Source: Odiellus spinosus
Taxonomy: Eukaryota > Arthropoda > Arachnida > Opiliones > Phalangiidae
Length of the DNA stretch: 64,000 nt
Reading direction: 5' to 3'
NCBI GenBank assembly: GCA_963920705.1
Contig: OY987240.1
Coordinates: 5,069,426 to 5,133,425, forward strand
Positions within the stretch are counted from its first letter, which is position 1. Each line of letters opens with the position of its first letter. The translations under genes and the position numbers were made by a program. Of the stretch, positions 33,611-48,165 are shown in pieces. The notes beneath the pieces were generated by a model, which saw only the letters and a program-made list of their open reading frames with translations, ran no database searches and was not told the DNA's origin.

Positions 33611-36426
33611 TCAGTAAAATCTCTACATTTTTACCAGTGCCCTTTAATCCCAATTAAAATTAATTTTTTCATCATTTTTGATGTTAATAGCTCCGTCAGC
33701 CGCAGCAAAATCTTTAATCCCAATTAAAATTAATTTTTTATAATTTTTGATGTTAATAGATGCGGCAGCCCCACTTGATTCAGTCACATCTCTACATTTT
33801 TTCCAGTGCACTTTTATCCCAATTAAAATTAATTTTTCCATCATTTTTTATGTTAATAGCTGCGGCAGCCGAACTTGATTCAGTCAAATCTCTACAATTT
33901 TACCAGTGCCCTTTATTCCCAAATAAAATTAATTTTTTCATCATTTTTGATGTTAATAGCTCCGTCAGCCGCAGCAAAATCTTTAATCCCAATAAAAATT
34001 CATTTTTTATAATTTTTGATGTTAATAGATGCGGCAGCCCCACTTGATTCAGTCACATCTCTACATTTTTACCTGTGCCCTTTTATCCCAATTAAAATTA
34101 ATTTTTTCCTAATGTTTGATGTTAATAGCTGCGGCAGCCGCACTTGATTCAGTCAAATCTCTACATTTTTACCAGTGCCCTTTAATCCCAATTAAAATTA
34201 ATTTTTTCATCATTTTTGATGTAAATATCTCCGTCAGCCGCAGCAAAATCTTTAATCCCAATAAAGATTCATTTTTTATAATTTTTTTGTTAATAGATGC
34301 GGCAGCCCCACTTGATTCAGTCACATCTCTACATTTTTACCAGTGCCCTTTAATCCCAATTAAAATTAATTTTTTCATAATTTTTGATGTTAATAGCTGC
34401 GGCATCCGCACTTGATTCTGTTAAATCTCTACATTTTTACCAGTGCCCTTTAATCCCAATTAAAATTAATTTTTTCATCATTTTTAATGTTAATTGCTGC
34501 GGCAGCCGAACTTTATTCAGTCAAATCTCTACATTTTTACCAGTGCCCTTTAATCCCAATTAAAATTAAATTTTTCTTCATTTTTTATGTTAATAGCTCC
34601 GTCAGCCTCAGCAAAATCTTTAATCCCAATTAAAATCAATTTTTTCATATTTTTTGATGTTAATAGCTGCGGTAGCCGCACTTGATTCAGTCACATCTCT
34701 ACATTTTTACCAGTGCCCTTTAATCCCAATTAAAATGAATTTTTTCATCGTTTTTGATGTTAATAGCTGCGGCAGCCGAACTTGATTCAGTCAAATCTCT
34801 ACATTTTTACCAGTGCCCTTTATTCCCAATTAAAATTAATTTTTTTCATCATTTTTGATGTTAATAGCTCCGTCAGCCGCAGCAAAATCTTTAATCCCAA
34901 TTAAAATTAATTTTTGATGTTAATAGCTGAGGCAGCCGCACTTGATTCAGTCAAATCTCTACATTTTTACAAGTGCCCTTTAATCCCAATTAAAATTATT
35001 TTTTTCATAATTATTGAGGTTAATAGCTGCGGCAGCCCCACTTGATTCAGTCACATCTCTACATTTTTACCAGTGCCCTTTAATCCCAATTAAAATTAAT
35101 TTTTTCATCATTTTGATGTTAATAGCTCCGTCAGCCGCAGCAAAATCTTTAATCCCAATTAAAATTAATTTTTTATAATTTCTGATGTTAATAGATGCGG
35201 CAGCCCCACTTGATTCAGTCACATCTCTACATTTTTTCCAGTGCACTTTTATCCCAATTAAAATTAATTTTTCCATCATTTTTGATGTTAATAGCTGCGG
35301 CAGCCGAACTTGATTCAGTCAAATCTCTACAATTTTACCAGTGCCCTTTATTCCCAAATAAAATTAATTTTTTCATCATTTTTGATGTTAATAGCTCCGT
35401 CAGCCGCAGCAAAATCTTTAATCCCAATAAAAATTCATTTTTTATAATTTTTGATGTTAATAGATGCGGCAGCCGCACTTGATTCAGTCACATCTCTACA
35501 TTTTTACCTGTGCCCTTTTATCCCAATTAAAATTAATTTTTTCCTAATGTTTGATGTTAATAGCTGCGGCAGCCGCACTTGATTCAGTCAAATCTCTACA
35601 TTTTTACCAGTGCCCTTTAATCCCAATTAAAATTAATTTTTTTATCATTTTTGATGTTAAAAGCTCCGTCAGCCGCAGCAAAATCTTTAATCCCAATAAA
35701 AATTCATTTTTTATAATTTTTTTTTGTTAATAGATGCGGCAGCCCCACTTGATTCAGTCACATCTCTACATTTTTACCAGTGCCCTTTAATCCCAATTAA
35801 AATTAATTTTTTCATAATTTTTGATGTTAATAGCTGCGGCAGCCGCACTTGATTCTGTTAAATCTCTACATTTTTACCAGTGCCCTTTAATCCCAATTAA
35901 AATTAATTTTTTCATCATTTTTAATGTTAATTGCTGCGGCAGCCGAACTTTATTCAGTCAAATCTCTACATTTTTACCAGTGCCCTTTAATCCCAATTAA
36001 AATTAATTTTTTCATCATTTTGATGTTAATAGCTCCGTCAGCCGCAGCAAAATCTTTAATCCCAATTAAAATTAATTTTTTATAATTTTTGATGTTAATA
36101 GATGCGGCAGCTCCACTTGATTCAGTCACATCTCTACATTTTTACCTGTGCCCTTTTATCCCAATTAAAATTAATTTTTTCCTAATGTTTGATGTTAATA
36201 GCTGCGGCAGCCGCACTTGATTCAGTCAAATCTCTACATTTTTACCAGTGCCCTTTAATCCCAATTAAAATTAATTTTTTTATCATTTTTTATGTTAATA
36301 GCTCCGTCAGCCGCAGCAAAATCTTTAATCCCAATAAAAATTCATTTTTTATAATTTTTTTGTTAATAGATGCGGCAGCCCCACTTGATTCAGTCACATC
36401 TCTACATTTTTACCAGTGCCCTTTAA

Positions 36427-39400
36427 TCCCAATTAAAATTAATTTTTTCATCATTTTTGATGTTAATAGCTGCGGCAGCCGAACTTGATTCAGTCAAATC
36501 TCTACAATTTTACCAGTGTCCTTTATTCCCAATTAAAATTAATTTTTTCATCATTTTTGATGTTAATAGCTCCGTCAGCCGCAGCAAAATCTTTAATCCC
36601 AATTAAAATTAATTTATTATAATTTTTGATGTTAATAGACGCGGCAGCCCCACTTGATTCAGTCACATCTCTACATTTTTACCAGTGCCCTTTTATCCCA
36701 ATTAAAATTGATTTTTCCATCATTTTTGATGTTAATAGCTGCGGCAGCCGAACTTGATTCAGTCAAATCTCTACAATTTTACCAGTGCCCTTTATTCCCA
36801 ATTAAAATTAATTTTTTCATCATTTTTGATGTTAATAGCTGCGGCAGCCGAACTTGATTCAGTCAAATCTCTACAATTTTACCAGTGTCCTTTATTCCCA
36901 ATTAAAATTAATTTTTTCATCATTTTTGATGTTAATAGCTCCGTCAGCCGCAGCAAAATCTTTAATCCCAATTAAAATTAATTTATTATAATTTTTGATG
37001 TTAATAGACGCGGCAGCCCCACTTGATTCAGTCACATCTCTACATTTTTACCAGTGCCCTTTTATCCCAATTAAAATTGATTTTTCCATCATTTTTGATG
37101 TTAATAGCTGCGGCAGCCGAACTTGATTCAGTCAAATCTCTACAATTTTACCAGTGCCCTTTATTCCCAATTAAAATTAATTTTTTCATAATTTTTGATG
37201 TTAATAGATGCGGCAGCCCCACTTGATTCAGTCACATCTCTTCGTTTTTACCAGTGCCCTTTAATCCGAATTAAAATTAATTTTTCATCATTTTTGATGT
37301 TAATAGCTGCGGCAGCCGCAGCAAAATCTTTAATCCCAATTAAAATAAATTTTTGGTGTTAATAGCTGCGGCAGCCGCACTTGATTCAGTCAAATCTCTA
37401 CAATTTTACCAGTGCCCTTTATTCCCAATTAAAATTAATTTTTTCATAATTTTTGATGTTAATAGATGCGGCAGCCCCACTTGATTCAGTCACATCTCTT
37501 CGTTTTTACCAGTGCCCTTTAATCCGAATTAAAATTAATTTTTTCATCATTTTTGATGTTAATAGCTCCGTCAGCCGCAGCAAAATCTTTAATCCCAATT
37601 AAAATTAATTTTTGATGTTAATAGCTGCGGCAGCCGCACTTGATTCAGTCAAATCTCTACATTTTTACCGGTGCCCTTAATCCCAATTAAAATTAATTTT
37701 TTCATAATTTTTATGTTAATAGATGCGGCAGCCCCACTTGACTCAGTCACATCTCTTCGTTTTTACGAGTGCCCTTTCATCCGAATTAAAATTAATTTTT
37801 TCATCATTTTTTGATGTTAATAGCTGCGGCAGCCGAACTTGATTCAGTCAAATCTCTACAATTTTACCAGTGCCCTTTATTCCCAATTAAAACTAATTTT
37901 TTCATCATTTTTGATGTTAATAGCTCCGTCAGCCGCAGCAAAATCTTTAATCCCAATTAAAATTAATTTTTTATAATTTTTGATGTTAATAGATGCGGCA
38001 GCCCCAATTGATTTAGTCACATCTCTACATTTTTTCCAGTGCCCTTTTATCCCAATTAAAATTAATTTTTCCATCATTTTTGATGTTAATAGCTGCGGCA
38101 GCCGAACTTGATTCAGTCAAATCTCTACAATTTTACCAGTGCCCTTTATTTCCAATTAAAATTAATTTTTTATAATTTTTGATGTTAATAGCTGCGGCAG
38201 CCGCACTTGATTCAGTCAAATCTCTACATTTTTACCAGTGCCCTTTAATTCCAATTAAAATTAATTTTTTCATAATTTTTGATGTTAATAGCTGCGGCAG
38301 CCGCACTTGATTCAGTTAAATCTCTACATTTTTACCAGTGCCCTTTAATCCCAATTAAAATTAATGTTTTCATAATTTTTGATGTTAATAGATGCGGCAG
38401 CCCCACTTGATTCAGTCACATCTCTTCGTTTTTACCAGTGCCCTTTCATCCGAATTAAAATATTTTTTTTCATCATTTTTGATGTTAATAGCTGCGGCAG
38501 CCAAACTTGATTCAGTCAAATCTCTACAATTTTACCAGTGCCCTTTATTCCCAATAAAAATTAATTTTTTCATCATTTTTGATGTAAATAGCTCCGTCAG
38601 CCGCACTTGATTCAGTCAAATCTCTACATTTTTACCAGTGCCCTTTAATCCCAATTAAAATTATTTTTTTCATAATTATTGAGGTTAATAGCTGCGGCAG
38701 CCGCACTTGATTCAGTAAAATCTCTACATTTTTACCAGTGCCCTTTAATCCCAATTAAAATAAATTTTTTCATCATTTTTGATGTTAATAGCTCCGTCAG
38801 CCGCAGCAAAATCTTTAATCCCAATAATAATTAATTTTTTATAATTTTTGATGTTAATAGCTGCGGCAGTCGCACTTGATTCAGTCAAATCTCTACATTT
38901 TTACCAGTGCCCTTTAATCCCAATTAAAATTAATTTTTTATAATTTTTGATGTTAATAGATGCGGCAGCCCCAATTGATTCAGTCACATCTCTACATTTT
39001 TTCCAGTGCCCTTTTATCCCAATTAAAATTAATTTTTCCATCATTTTTTATGTTAATAGCTGCGGCAGCCGAACTTGATTCAGTCAAATCTCTACAATTT
39101 TACCAGTGCCCTTTATTCCCAATTAAAATTAATTTTTTCATCATTTTTGATGTTAATAGCTCCGTCAGCCGCAGCAAAATCTTTAATCCCAATAATAATT
39201 AATTTTTTATAATTTTTGATGTTAATAGCTGCGGCAGTCGCACTTGATTCAGTCAAATCTCTACATTTTTACCAGTGCCCTTTAATCCCAATTAAAATTA
39301 GTTTTTTCATAATTTTTGATGTTAATAGCTCCGTCAGCCGCAGCAAAATCTTTAATCCCAATTAAAATCAATTTTTTCATAATTTTTGATGATAATAGCT

Positions 39401-42400
39401 GCGGCAGCCGCACTTGATTCAGTCACATCTCTATTTTTACCAGTGCCCTTTAATCCCAATTAAAATTAATTTTTTCATCATTTTTGATGTTAATAGCTGC
39501 GGCAGCCGCATTTGATTCAGTCAAATCTCTACATTTTTACCAGTGCCCTTTAATCCCAATTAAAATTAATTTTTTCATCATTTTTGATGTTAATAGCTCC
39601 GTCAGCCGCAGCAAAATCTTTAATCCCAATTGAAATCAATTTTTTCATAATTTTTGATATTAATAGCTGCGGCAGCCGCACTTAATTCAGACAAATCTCT
39701 ACAATTTTACCAGTGCCCTTTATTCCCAATTAAATTTATTTTTTTCATCATTTTTGATGTTAATAGCTCCGTCAGCCGAACTTGATTCAGTCAAATCTCT
39801 ACAATTTTACCAGTGCCCTTTATTCCCAATTAAAATTAATTTTTTCATCATTTTTGATGTTAATAGCTCCGTCAGCCGCAGCAAAATCTTTAATCCCAAT
39901 TAAAATTAATTTTTTCATCATTTTTGATGTTAATAGCTCCGTCAGCCGCAGCAAAATCTTTAATCCCAATTAAAATTAATTTTTGATGTTAATAGCTGCG
40001 GCAGCCGCACTTGATTCAGTCAAATCTCTACATTTTTACCAGTGCCCTTTAATCCCAATTAAAATTATTTTTTTCATAATTATTGAGGTTAATAGCTCCG
40101 TCAGCCGCAGCAAAATCTTTAATCCCAATTAAAATTAATTTTTGATGTTAATAGCTGCGGCAGCCGCACTTGATTCAGTCAAATCTCTACATTTTTACCA
40201 GTGCCCTTTAATCCCAATTAAAATTAATTTTTTCATCATTTTTAATGTAATTAGCTGCGGCAGCCGAACTTGATTCAGTCAAATCTCTACATTTTTACCA
40301 GTGCCCTTTATTCCCAATTAAAATTAATTTTTCCATCATTTTTGATGGTTATAGTTCCGTCAGCCGCAGCAAAATCTTTAATCCCAATTAAAATTAATTT
40401 TTTATAATTTTTGATGTTAATAGATGCGGCAGCCCCTCTTGATTCAGTCACATCTCTACATTTTTACCAGTGCCCTTCAATCCGAATTAAAATCAATTTT
40501 TTCATCATTTTTTATGTTAATAGCTGCGGCAGGCGAACTTGATTCAGTCAAATCTCTACAATTTTTACCAGTGCCCTTTTATCCCAATTAAAATTAATTT
40601 TTCCATCATTTTTGATGTTAATAGCTGCGGCAGCCGAACTTTATTCAGTCAAATCTCTACAATTTTACCAGTGCCCTTTATTCCCAATTAAAATTAATTT
40701 TTTCATCATTTTTGATGTTAATAGCTCCGTCAGCCGCAGCAAAATCTTTAATCCCAATTAAAATTAATTTTTGATGTTAATAGATGCGGCAGCCCCACTT
40801 GATTCAGTCACATCTCTACATTTTTACCAGTGCCCTTTTATCCCAATTAAAATTAACTTTTTCCTAATTTTTGATGTTAATAGCTGCGGCAGCCGCACTT
40901 GATTCAGTCAAATCTCTACATTTTTACCAGTGCCCTTTAATCCCAATTAAAATTAATTTTTTCATAATTTTTGATGTTAATAGCTGCGGCAGCCGCACTT
41001 GATTCTGTTAAATCTCTACATTTTTACCAGTGCCCTTTATTCCCAATTAAAATTAATTTTTTCATCATTTTTGATGTTAATATCTCCGTCAGCCGCAGCA
41101 AAATCTTTAATCCCAATTAAACTTAATTTTTGATGTTAATAGCTGCGGCAGTCGCACTTGATTCAGTCAAATCTCTACATTTTTACCAGTGCCCTTTAAT
41201 CCCAATTAAAATTAATTTTTTCATCATTTTGATGTTAATAGCTCCGTCAGCCGCAGCAAAATCTTTAATCCCAATTAAAATCAATTTTTTCATAATTTTT
41301 GATGTTAATAGCTGCGGTAGCCGCACTTGATTCAGTCACATCTTTACATTTTTACCAGTGCCCTTTAATCGCAATTAAAATGAATTTTTTCATCGTTTTT
41401 GATGTTAATAGCTGCGGCAGCCGAACTTGATTCAGTCAAATCTCTACATTTTTACCAGAGCCCTTTATTCCCAATTAAAATTAATTTTTTCATCATTTTT
41501 GATGTTAATAGCTCCGTCAGCCGCAGCAAAATCTTTAATCCCAATTAAAATTAATTTTTGATGTTAATAGCTGCGGCAGCCGAACTCGATTCAGTCAAAT
41601 CTCTACATTTTTACCAGTGCACTTTATTCCCAATTAAAATTAATTTTTTCATAATTTTTGTTGTTAATAGATGCGGCAGCCCCACTTGATTCAGTCACAT
41701 ATCTTCGTTTTTACCAGTGCCCTTTAATCCGAATTAAAATTAATTTTTTCATCATTTTTGATGCTAATAGCTCCGTCAGCCGCATCAAAATCTTTAATCC
41801 CAATTAAAATTAATTTTTGATGTTAATAGCTGCGGCAGCCGCACTTGATTCAGTCAAATCTCTACATTTTTACCAGTGCCCTTTAATCCCAATTAAAATT
41901 AATTTTTTCATCATTTTTGATGTTAATAGCTCCGTCAGCCGCAGCAAAATCTTTAATCCCAATTAAAATCAATTTTTTCATAATTTTTGATATTAATAGC
42001 TGCGGCAGCCGCACTTAATTCAGACAAATCTCTACAATTTTACCAGTGCCCTTTATTCCCAATTAAATTTATTTTTTTCATCATTTTTGATGTTAATAGC
42101 TCCGTCAGCCGAACTTGATTCAGTCAAATCTCTACAATTTTACCAGTGCCCTTTATTCCCAATTAAAATTAATTTTTTCATCATTTTTGATGTTAATAGC
42201 TCCGTCAGCCGCAGCAAAATCTTTAATCCCAATTAAAATTAATTTTTTCATCATTTTTGATGTTAATAGCTCCGTCAGCCGCAGCAAAATCTTTAATCCC
42301 AATTAAAATTAATTTTTGATGTTAATAGATGCGGCAGCCCCACTTGATTCAGTCACATCTCTACATTTTTACCAGTGCCCTTTTATCCCAATTAAAATTA

Positions 42401-45400
42401 ATTTTTTCCTAATTTTTGATGTTAATAGCTGCGGCAGCCGCACTTGATTCAGTCAAATCTCTACATTTTTACCAGTGCCCTTTAATCCCAATTAAAATTA
42501 ATTTTTTCATAATTTTTGATGTTAATAGCTGCGGCAGCCGCACTTGATTCTGTTAAATCTCTACATTTTTACCAGTGCCCTTTAATCCCAATTAAAATTA
42601 ATTTTTTCATCATTTTTAATGTTAATAGCTGCGGCAGCCGAACTTTATTCAGTCAAATCTCTACATTTTTACCAGTGCCCTTTATTCCCAATTAAAATTA
42701 ATTTTTTCATCATTTTTGATGTTAATATCTCCGTCAGCCGCAGCAAAATCTTTAATCCCAATTAAACTTAATTTTTGATGTTAATAGCTGCGGCAGTCGC
42801 ACTTGATTCAGTCAAATCTCTACATTTGTACCAGTGCCCTTTAATCCCAATTAAAATTAATTTTTTCATCATTTTGATGTTAATAGCTCCGTCAGCCGCA
42901 GCAAAATCTTTAATCCCAATTAAAATCAATTTTTTCATAATTTTTGATGTTAATAGCTGCGGTAGCCGCACTTGATTCAGTCACATCTTTACATTTTTAC
43001 CAGTGCCCTTTAATCCCAATTAAAATGAATTTTTTCATCGTTTTTGATGTTAATAGCTGCGGCAGCCGAACTTGATTCAGTCAAATCTCTACATTTTTAC
43101 CAGAGCCCTTTATTCCCAATTAAAATTAATTTTTTCATCATTTTTGATGTTAATAGCTCCGTCAGCCGCAGCAAAATCTTTAATCCCAATTAAAATTAAT
43201 TTTTGATGTTAATAGCTGCGGCAGCCGAACTCGATTCAGTCAAATCTCTACATTTTTACCAGTGCCCTTTATTCCCAATTAAAATTAATTTTTTCATAAT
43301 TTTTGATGTTAATAGATGCGGCAGCCCCACTTGATTCAGTCACATATCTTCGTTTTTACCAGTGCCCTTTAATCCGAATTAAAATTAATTTTTTCATCTT
43401 TTTTGATGCAAATAGCTCCGTCAGCCGCATCAAAATCTTTAATCCCAATTAAAATTAATTTTTGATGTTAATAGCTGCGGCAGCCGCACTTGATTCAGTA
43501 AAATCTCTACATTTTTACCAGTGCCCTTTAATCCCAATTAAAATTAATTTTTTCATCATTTTTGATGTTAATAGCTCCGTCAGCCGCAGCAAAATCTTTA
43601 ATCCCAATTAAAATTAATTTTTTATAATTTTTGATGTTAATAGATGCGGCAGCCCCACTTGATTCAGTCACATCTCTACATTTTTTCCAGTGCACTTTTA
43701 TCCCAATTAAAATTAATTTTTCCATCATTTTTTATGTTAATAGCTGCGGCAGCCGAACTTGATTCAGTCAAATCTCTACAATTTTACCAGTGCCCTTTAT
43801 TCCCAAATAAAATTAATTTTTTCATCATTTTTGATGTTAATAGCTCCGTCAGCCGCAGCAAAATCTTTAATCCCAATAAAAATTCATTTTTTATAATTTT
43901 TGATGTTAATAGATGCGGCAGCCCCACTTGATTCAGTCACATCTCTACATTTTTACCTGTGCCCTTTTATCCCAATTAAAATTAATTTTTTCCTAATGTT
44001 TGATGTTAATAGCTGCGGCAGCCGCACTTGATTCAGTCAAATCTCTACATTTTTACCAGTGCCCTTTAATCCCAATTAAAATTAATTTTTTCATCATTTT
44101 TGATGTAAATATCTCCGTCAGCCGCAGCAAAATCTTTAATCCCAATAAAGATTCATTTTTTATAATTTTTTTGTTAATAGATGCGGCAGCCCCACTTGAT
44201 TCAGTCACATCTCTACATTTTTACCAGTGCCCTTTAATCCCAATTAAAATTAATTTTTTCATAATTTTTGATGTTAATAGCTGCGGCATCCGCACTTGAT
44301 TCTGTTAAATCTCTACATTTTTACCAGTGCCCTTTAATCCCAATTAAAATTAATTTTTTCATCATTTTTAATGTTAATTGCTGCGGCAGCCGAACTTTAT
44401 TCAGTCAAATCTCTACATTTTTACCAGTGCCCTTTAATCCCAATTAAAATTAAATTTTTCTTCATTTTTTATGTTAATAGCTCCGTCAGCCTCAGCAAAA
44501 TCTTTAATCCCAATTAAAATCAATTTTTTCATATTTTTTGATGTTAATAGCTGCGGTAGCCGCACTTGATTCAGTCACATCTCTACATTTTTACCAGTGC
44601 CCTTTAATCCCAATTAAAATGAATTTTTTCATCGTTTTTGATGTTAATAGCTGCGGCAGCCGAACTTGATTCAGTCAAATCTCTACATTTTTACCAGTGC
44701 CCTTTATTCCCAATTAAAATTAATTTTTTTCATCATTTTTGATGTTAATAGCTCCGTCAGCCGCAGCAAAATCTTTAATCCCAATTAAAATTAATTTTTG
44801 ATGTTAATAGCTGAGGCAGCCGCACTTGATTCAGTCAAATCTCTACATTTTTACAAGTGCCCTTTAATCCCAATTAAAATTATTTTTTTCATAATTATTG
44901 AGGTTAATAGCTGCGGCAGCCCCACTTGATTCAGTCACATCTCTACATTTTTACCAGTGCCCTTTAATCCCAATTAAAATTAATTTTTTCATCATTTTGA
45001 TGTTAATAGCTCCGTCAGCCGCAGCAAAATCTTTAATCCCAATTAAAATTAATTTTTTATAATTTCTGATGTTAATAGATGCGGCAGCCCCACTTGATTC
45101 AGTCACATCTCTACATTTTTTCCAGTGCACTTTTATCCCAATTAAAATTAATTTTTCCATCATTTTTGATGTTAATAGCTGCGGCAGCCGAACTTGATTC
45201 AGTCAAATCTCTACAATTTTACCAGTGCCCTTTATTCCCAAATAAAATTAATTTTTTCATCATTTTTGATGTTAATAGCTCCGTCAGCCGCAGCAAAATC
45301 TTTAATCCCAATAAAAATTCATTTTTTATAATTTTTGATGTTAATAGATGCGGCAGCCGCACTTGATTCAGTCACATCTCTACATTTTTACCTGTGCCCT

Positions 45401-46309
45401 TTTATCCCAATTAAAATTAATTTTTTCCTAATGTTTGATGTTAATAGCTGCGGCAGCCGCACTTGATTCAGTCAAATCTCTACATTTTTACCAGTGCCCT
45501 TTAATCCCAATTAAAATTAATTTTTTTATCATTTTTGATGTTAAAAGCTCCGTCAGCCGCAGCAAAATCTTTAATCCCAATAAAAATTCATTTTTTATAA
45601 TTTTTTTTGTTAATAGATGCGGCAGCCCCACTTGATTCAGTCACATCTCTACATTTTTACCAGTGCCCTTTAATCCCAATTAAAATTAATTTTTTCATAA
45701 TTTTTGATGTTAATAGCTGCGGCAGCCGCACTTGATTCTGTTAAATCTCTACATTTTTACCAGTGCCCTTTAATCCCAATTAAAATTAATTTTTTCATCA
45801 TTTTTAATGTTAATTGCTGCGGCAGCCGAACTTTATTCAGTCAAATCTCTACATTTTTACCAGTGCCCTTTAATCCCAATTAAAATTAATTTTTTCATCA
45901 TTTTGATGTTAATAGCTCCGTCAGCCGCAGCAAAATCTTTAATCCCAATTAAAATTAATTTTTTATAATTTTTGATGTTAATAGATGCGGCAGCTCCACT
46001 TGATTCAGTCACATCTCTACATTTTTACCTGTGCCCTTTTATCCCAATTAAAATTAATTTTTTCCTAATGTTTGATGTTAATAGCTGCGGCAGCCGCACT
46101 TGATTCAGTCAAATCTCTACATTTTTACCAGTGCCCTTTAATCCCAATTAAAATTAATTTTTTTATCATTTTTTATGTTAATAGCTCCGTCAGCCGCAGC
46201 AAAATCTTTAATCCCAATAAAAATTCATTTTTTATAATTTTTTTGTTAATAGATGCGGCAGCCCCACTTGATTCAGTCACATCTCTACATTTTTACCAGT
46301 GCCCTTTAA
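36427..46309 (+). repeat. 9,883-bp segmental duplication, copy 2
   Basis: This directly follows copy 1 in the same orientation. The junction lies in about 36427-36447, inside CCCAATTAAAATTAATTTTT that both flanks share, so the repeat phase is kept: TAATAG spacing across the join is normal. After 46330 the sequence continues with TTTTATAATTTTTG where copy 1 leads into TTCATCATTTTTG. The structure is what one unequal exchange, or an assembly overlap, would give. Confidence 0.93.
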
Positions 46310-47222
46310 TCCCAATTAAAATTAATTTTTTTATAATTTTTGATGTTAATAGCTGCGGCAGCCGCACTTGATTCTGTTAAATCTCTACATTTTTACCAGT
46401 GCCCTTTAATCCCAATTAAAATTAATTTTTTCATCATTTTTGATGTTAATAGCTCCGTCAGCCGCAGCAAAATCTTTAATCCCAATTAAAATTAATTTTT
46501 GATGTTAATAGATGCGGCATCCCCACTTGATTCAGTCACATCTCTACATATTTACCAGTGCCCTTTTATCCCAATTAAAATTATTTTTTTCCTAATTTTT
46601 GATGTTAATAGCTGCGGCAGCCGCACTTGATTCAGTCAAATCTCTACATTTTTACCAGTGCCCTTTAATCCGAATTAAAATTAATTTTTTCATTATTTTT
46701 GATGTTAATAGCTGCGGCAGCCGCACTTGATTCTGTTAAATCTCTACATTTTTACCAGTGCCCTTTAATCCCAATTAAAATGAATTTTTTCATCGTTTTT
46801 GATGTTAATAGCTGCGGCAGCCGAACTTGATTCAGTCAAATCTCTACATTTTTACCAGAGCCCTTTATTCCCAATTAAAATTAATTTTTTCATCATTTTT
46901 GATGTTAATAGCTCCGTCAGCCGCAGCAAAATCTTTAATCCCAATTAAAATTAATTTTTGATGTTAATAGCTGCGGCAGCCGAACTCGATTCAGTCACAT
47001 CTCTACATTTTTACCAGTGCCCTTTAATCCCAATTAAAATTAATTTTTTCATCATTTTTGATGTTAATAGCTCCGTCAGCCGCAGCAAAATCTTTAATCC
47101 CAATTAAAATTAATTTTTGATGTTAATAGCTGCGGCAGCCGAACTCGATTCAGTCACATCTCTACATTTTTACCAGTGCCCTTTAATCCCAATTAAAATT
47201 AATTTTTTCATCATTTTGATGT
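46310..47222 (+). repeat. Post-duplication segment with 159-bp S'-L dimers
   Basis: After the large duplication, S' at 46906 and 47065 are each followed by a CCGAACTCGATTCAGTCACATC long monomer, giving a 159-bp dimer in two copies (59+100); a third short monomer starts at 47223. The preceding part, 46310-46775, is also found at 49901-50366 (offset 3,591). Confidence 0.85.
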
Positions 47223-48165
47223 TAATAGCTCCGTCAGCCGCAGCAAAATCTTTAATCCCAATTAAAATTAATTTTTTATAATTTCTGATGTTAATAGATG
47301 CGGCAGCCCCACTTGATTCAGTCACATCTCTACATTTTTTCCAGTGCACTTTTATCCCAATTAAAATTAATTTTTCCATCATTTTTGATGTTAATAGCTG
47401 CGGCAGCCGAACTTGATTCAGTCAAATCTCTACAATTTTACCAGTGCCCTTTATTCCCAAATAAAATTAATTTTTTCATCATTTTTGATGTTAATAGCTC
47501 CGTCAGCCGCAGCAAAATCTTTAATCCCAATAAAAATTCATTTTTTATAATTTTTGATGTTAATAGATGCGGCAGCCCCACTTGATTCAGTCACATCTCT
47601 ACATTTTTACCTGTGCCCTTTTATCCCAATTAAAATTAATTTTTTCCTAATGTTTGATGTTAATAGCTGCGGCAGCCGCACTTGATTCAGTCAAATCTCT
47701 ACATTTTTACCAGTGCCCTTTAATCCCAATTAAAATTAATTTTTTTATCATTTTTGATGTTAAAAGCTCCGTCAGCCGCAGCAAAATCTTTAATCCCAAT
47801 AAAAATTCATTTTTTATAATTTTTTTTGTTAATAGATGCGGCAGCCCCACTTGATTCAGTCACATCTCTACATTTTTACCAGTGCCCTTTAATCCCAATT
47901 AAAATTAATTTTTTCATAATTTTTGATGTTAATAGCTGCGGCAGCCGCACTTGATTCTGTTAAATCTCTACATTTTTACCAGTGCCCTTTAATCCCAATT
48001 AAAATTAATTTTTTCATCATTTTTAATGTTAATTGCTGCGGCAGCCGAACTTTATTCAGTCAAATCTCTACATTTTTACCAGTGCCCTTTAATCCCAATT
48101 AAAATTAATTTTTTCATCATTTTGATGTTAATAGCTCCGTCAGCCGCAGCAAAATCTTTAATCCC
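47152..48165 (+). repeat. Copy of 44933-45946 (offset 2,219)
   Basis: About 1.0 kb matches the end of the 9,883-bp block at a fixed 2,219-bp offset: TTTCTGATG, the TTTTTTCCAGTGCACTTTT long monomer, CCCAAATAAAATT, CCCAATAAAAATTC short monomers, TTTTTACCTGTGCCC with TTTCCTAATGTTTG, and TTAAAAGCTCC. It ends where the array enters the 368-bp tetramer series. Confidence 0.87.

Larger units (their letters stand above)
26544..36426 (+). repeat. 9,883-bp segmental duplication, copy 1
   Basis: It matches 36427-46309 base for base at an offset of 9,883 (9,884 between about 32.95 and 35.72 kb). I located five differences: GATGTGGCAG versus GATGCGGCAG (27328), CAGCACCAC versus CAGCCCCAC (27850), CTACAATGTACC versus CTACATTTGTACC (32939), CATCATTTTT versus CATCTTTTTT (33514), and nine versus eight T (35717). 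That is about 99.95 percent identity if none was missed. It contains the 369-bp tetramers, a 1,545/1,645-bp tandem unit and two marker monomers. No genes are present. Confidence 0.93.

Noticed and set aside
33966..34010. AATAAA poly(A) signals and TATA-like stretches in the AT-rich ends
   Set aside because: They come from single-base variants such as CCCAATAAAAATTC in short monomers, repeat with the monomer, and have no gene upstream.
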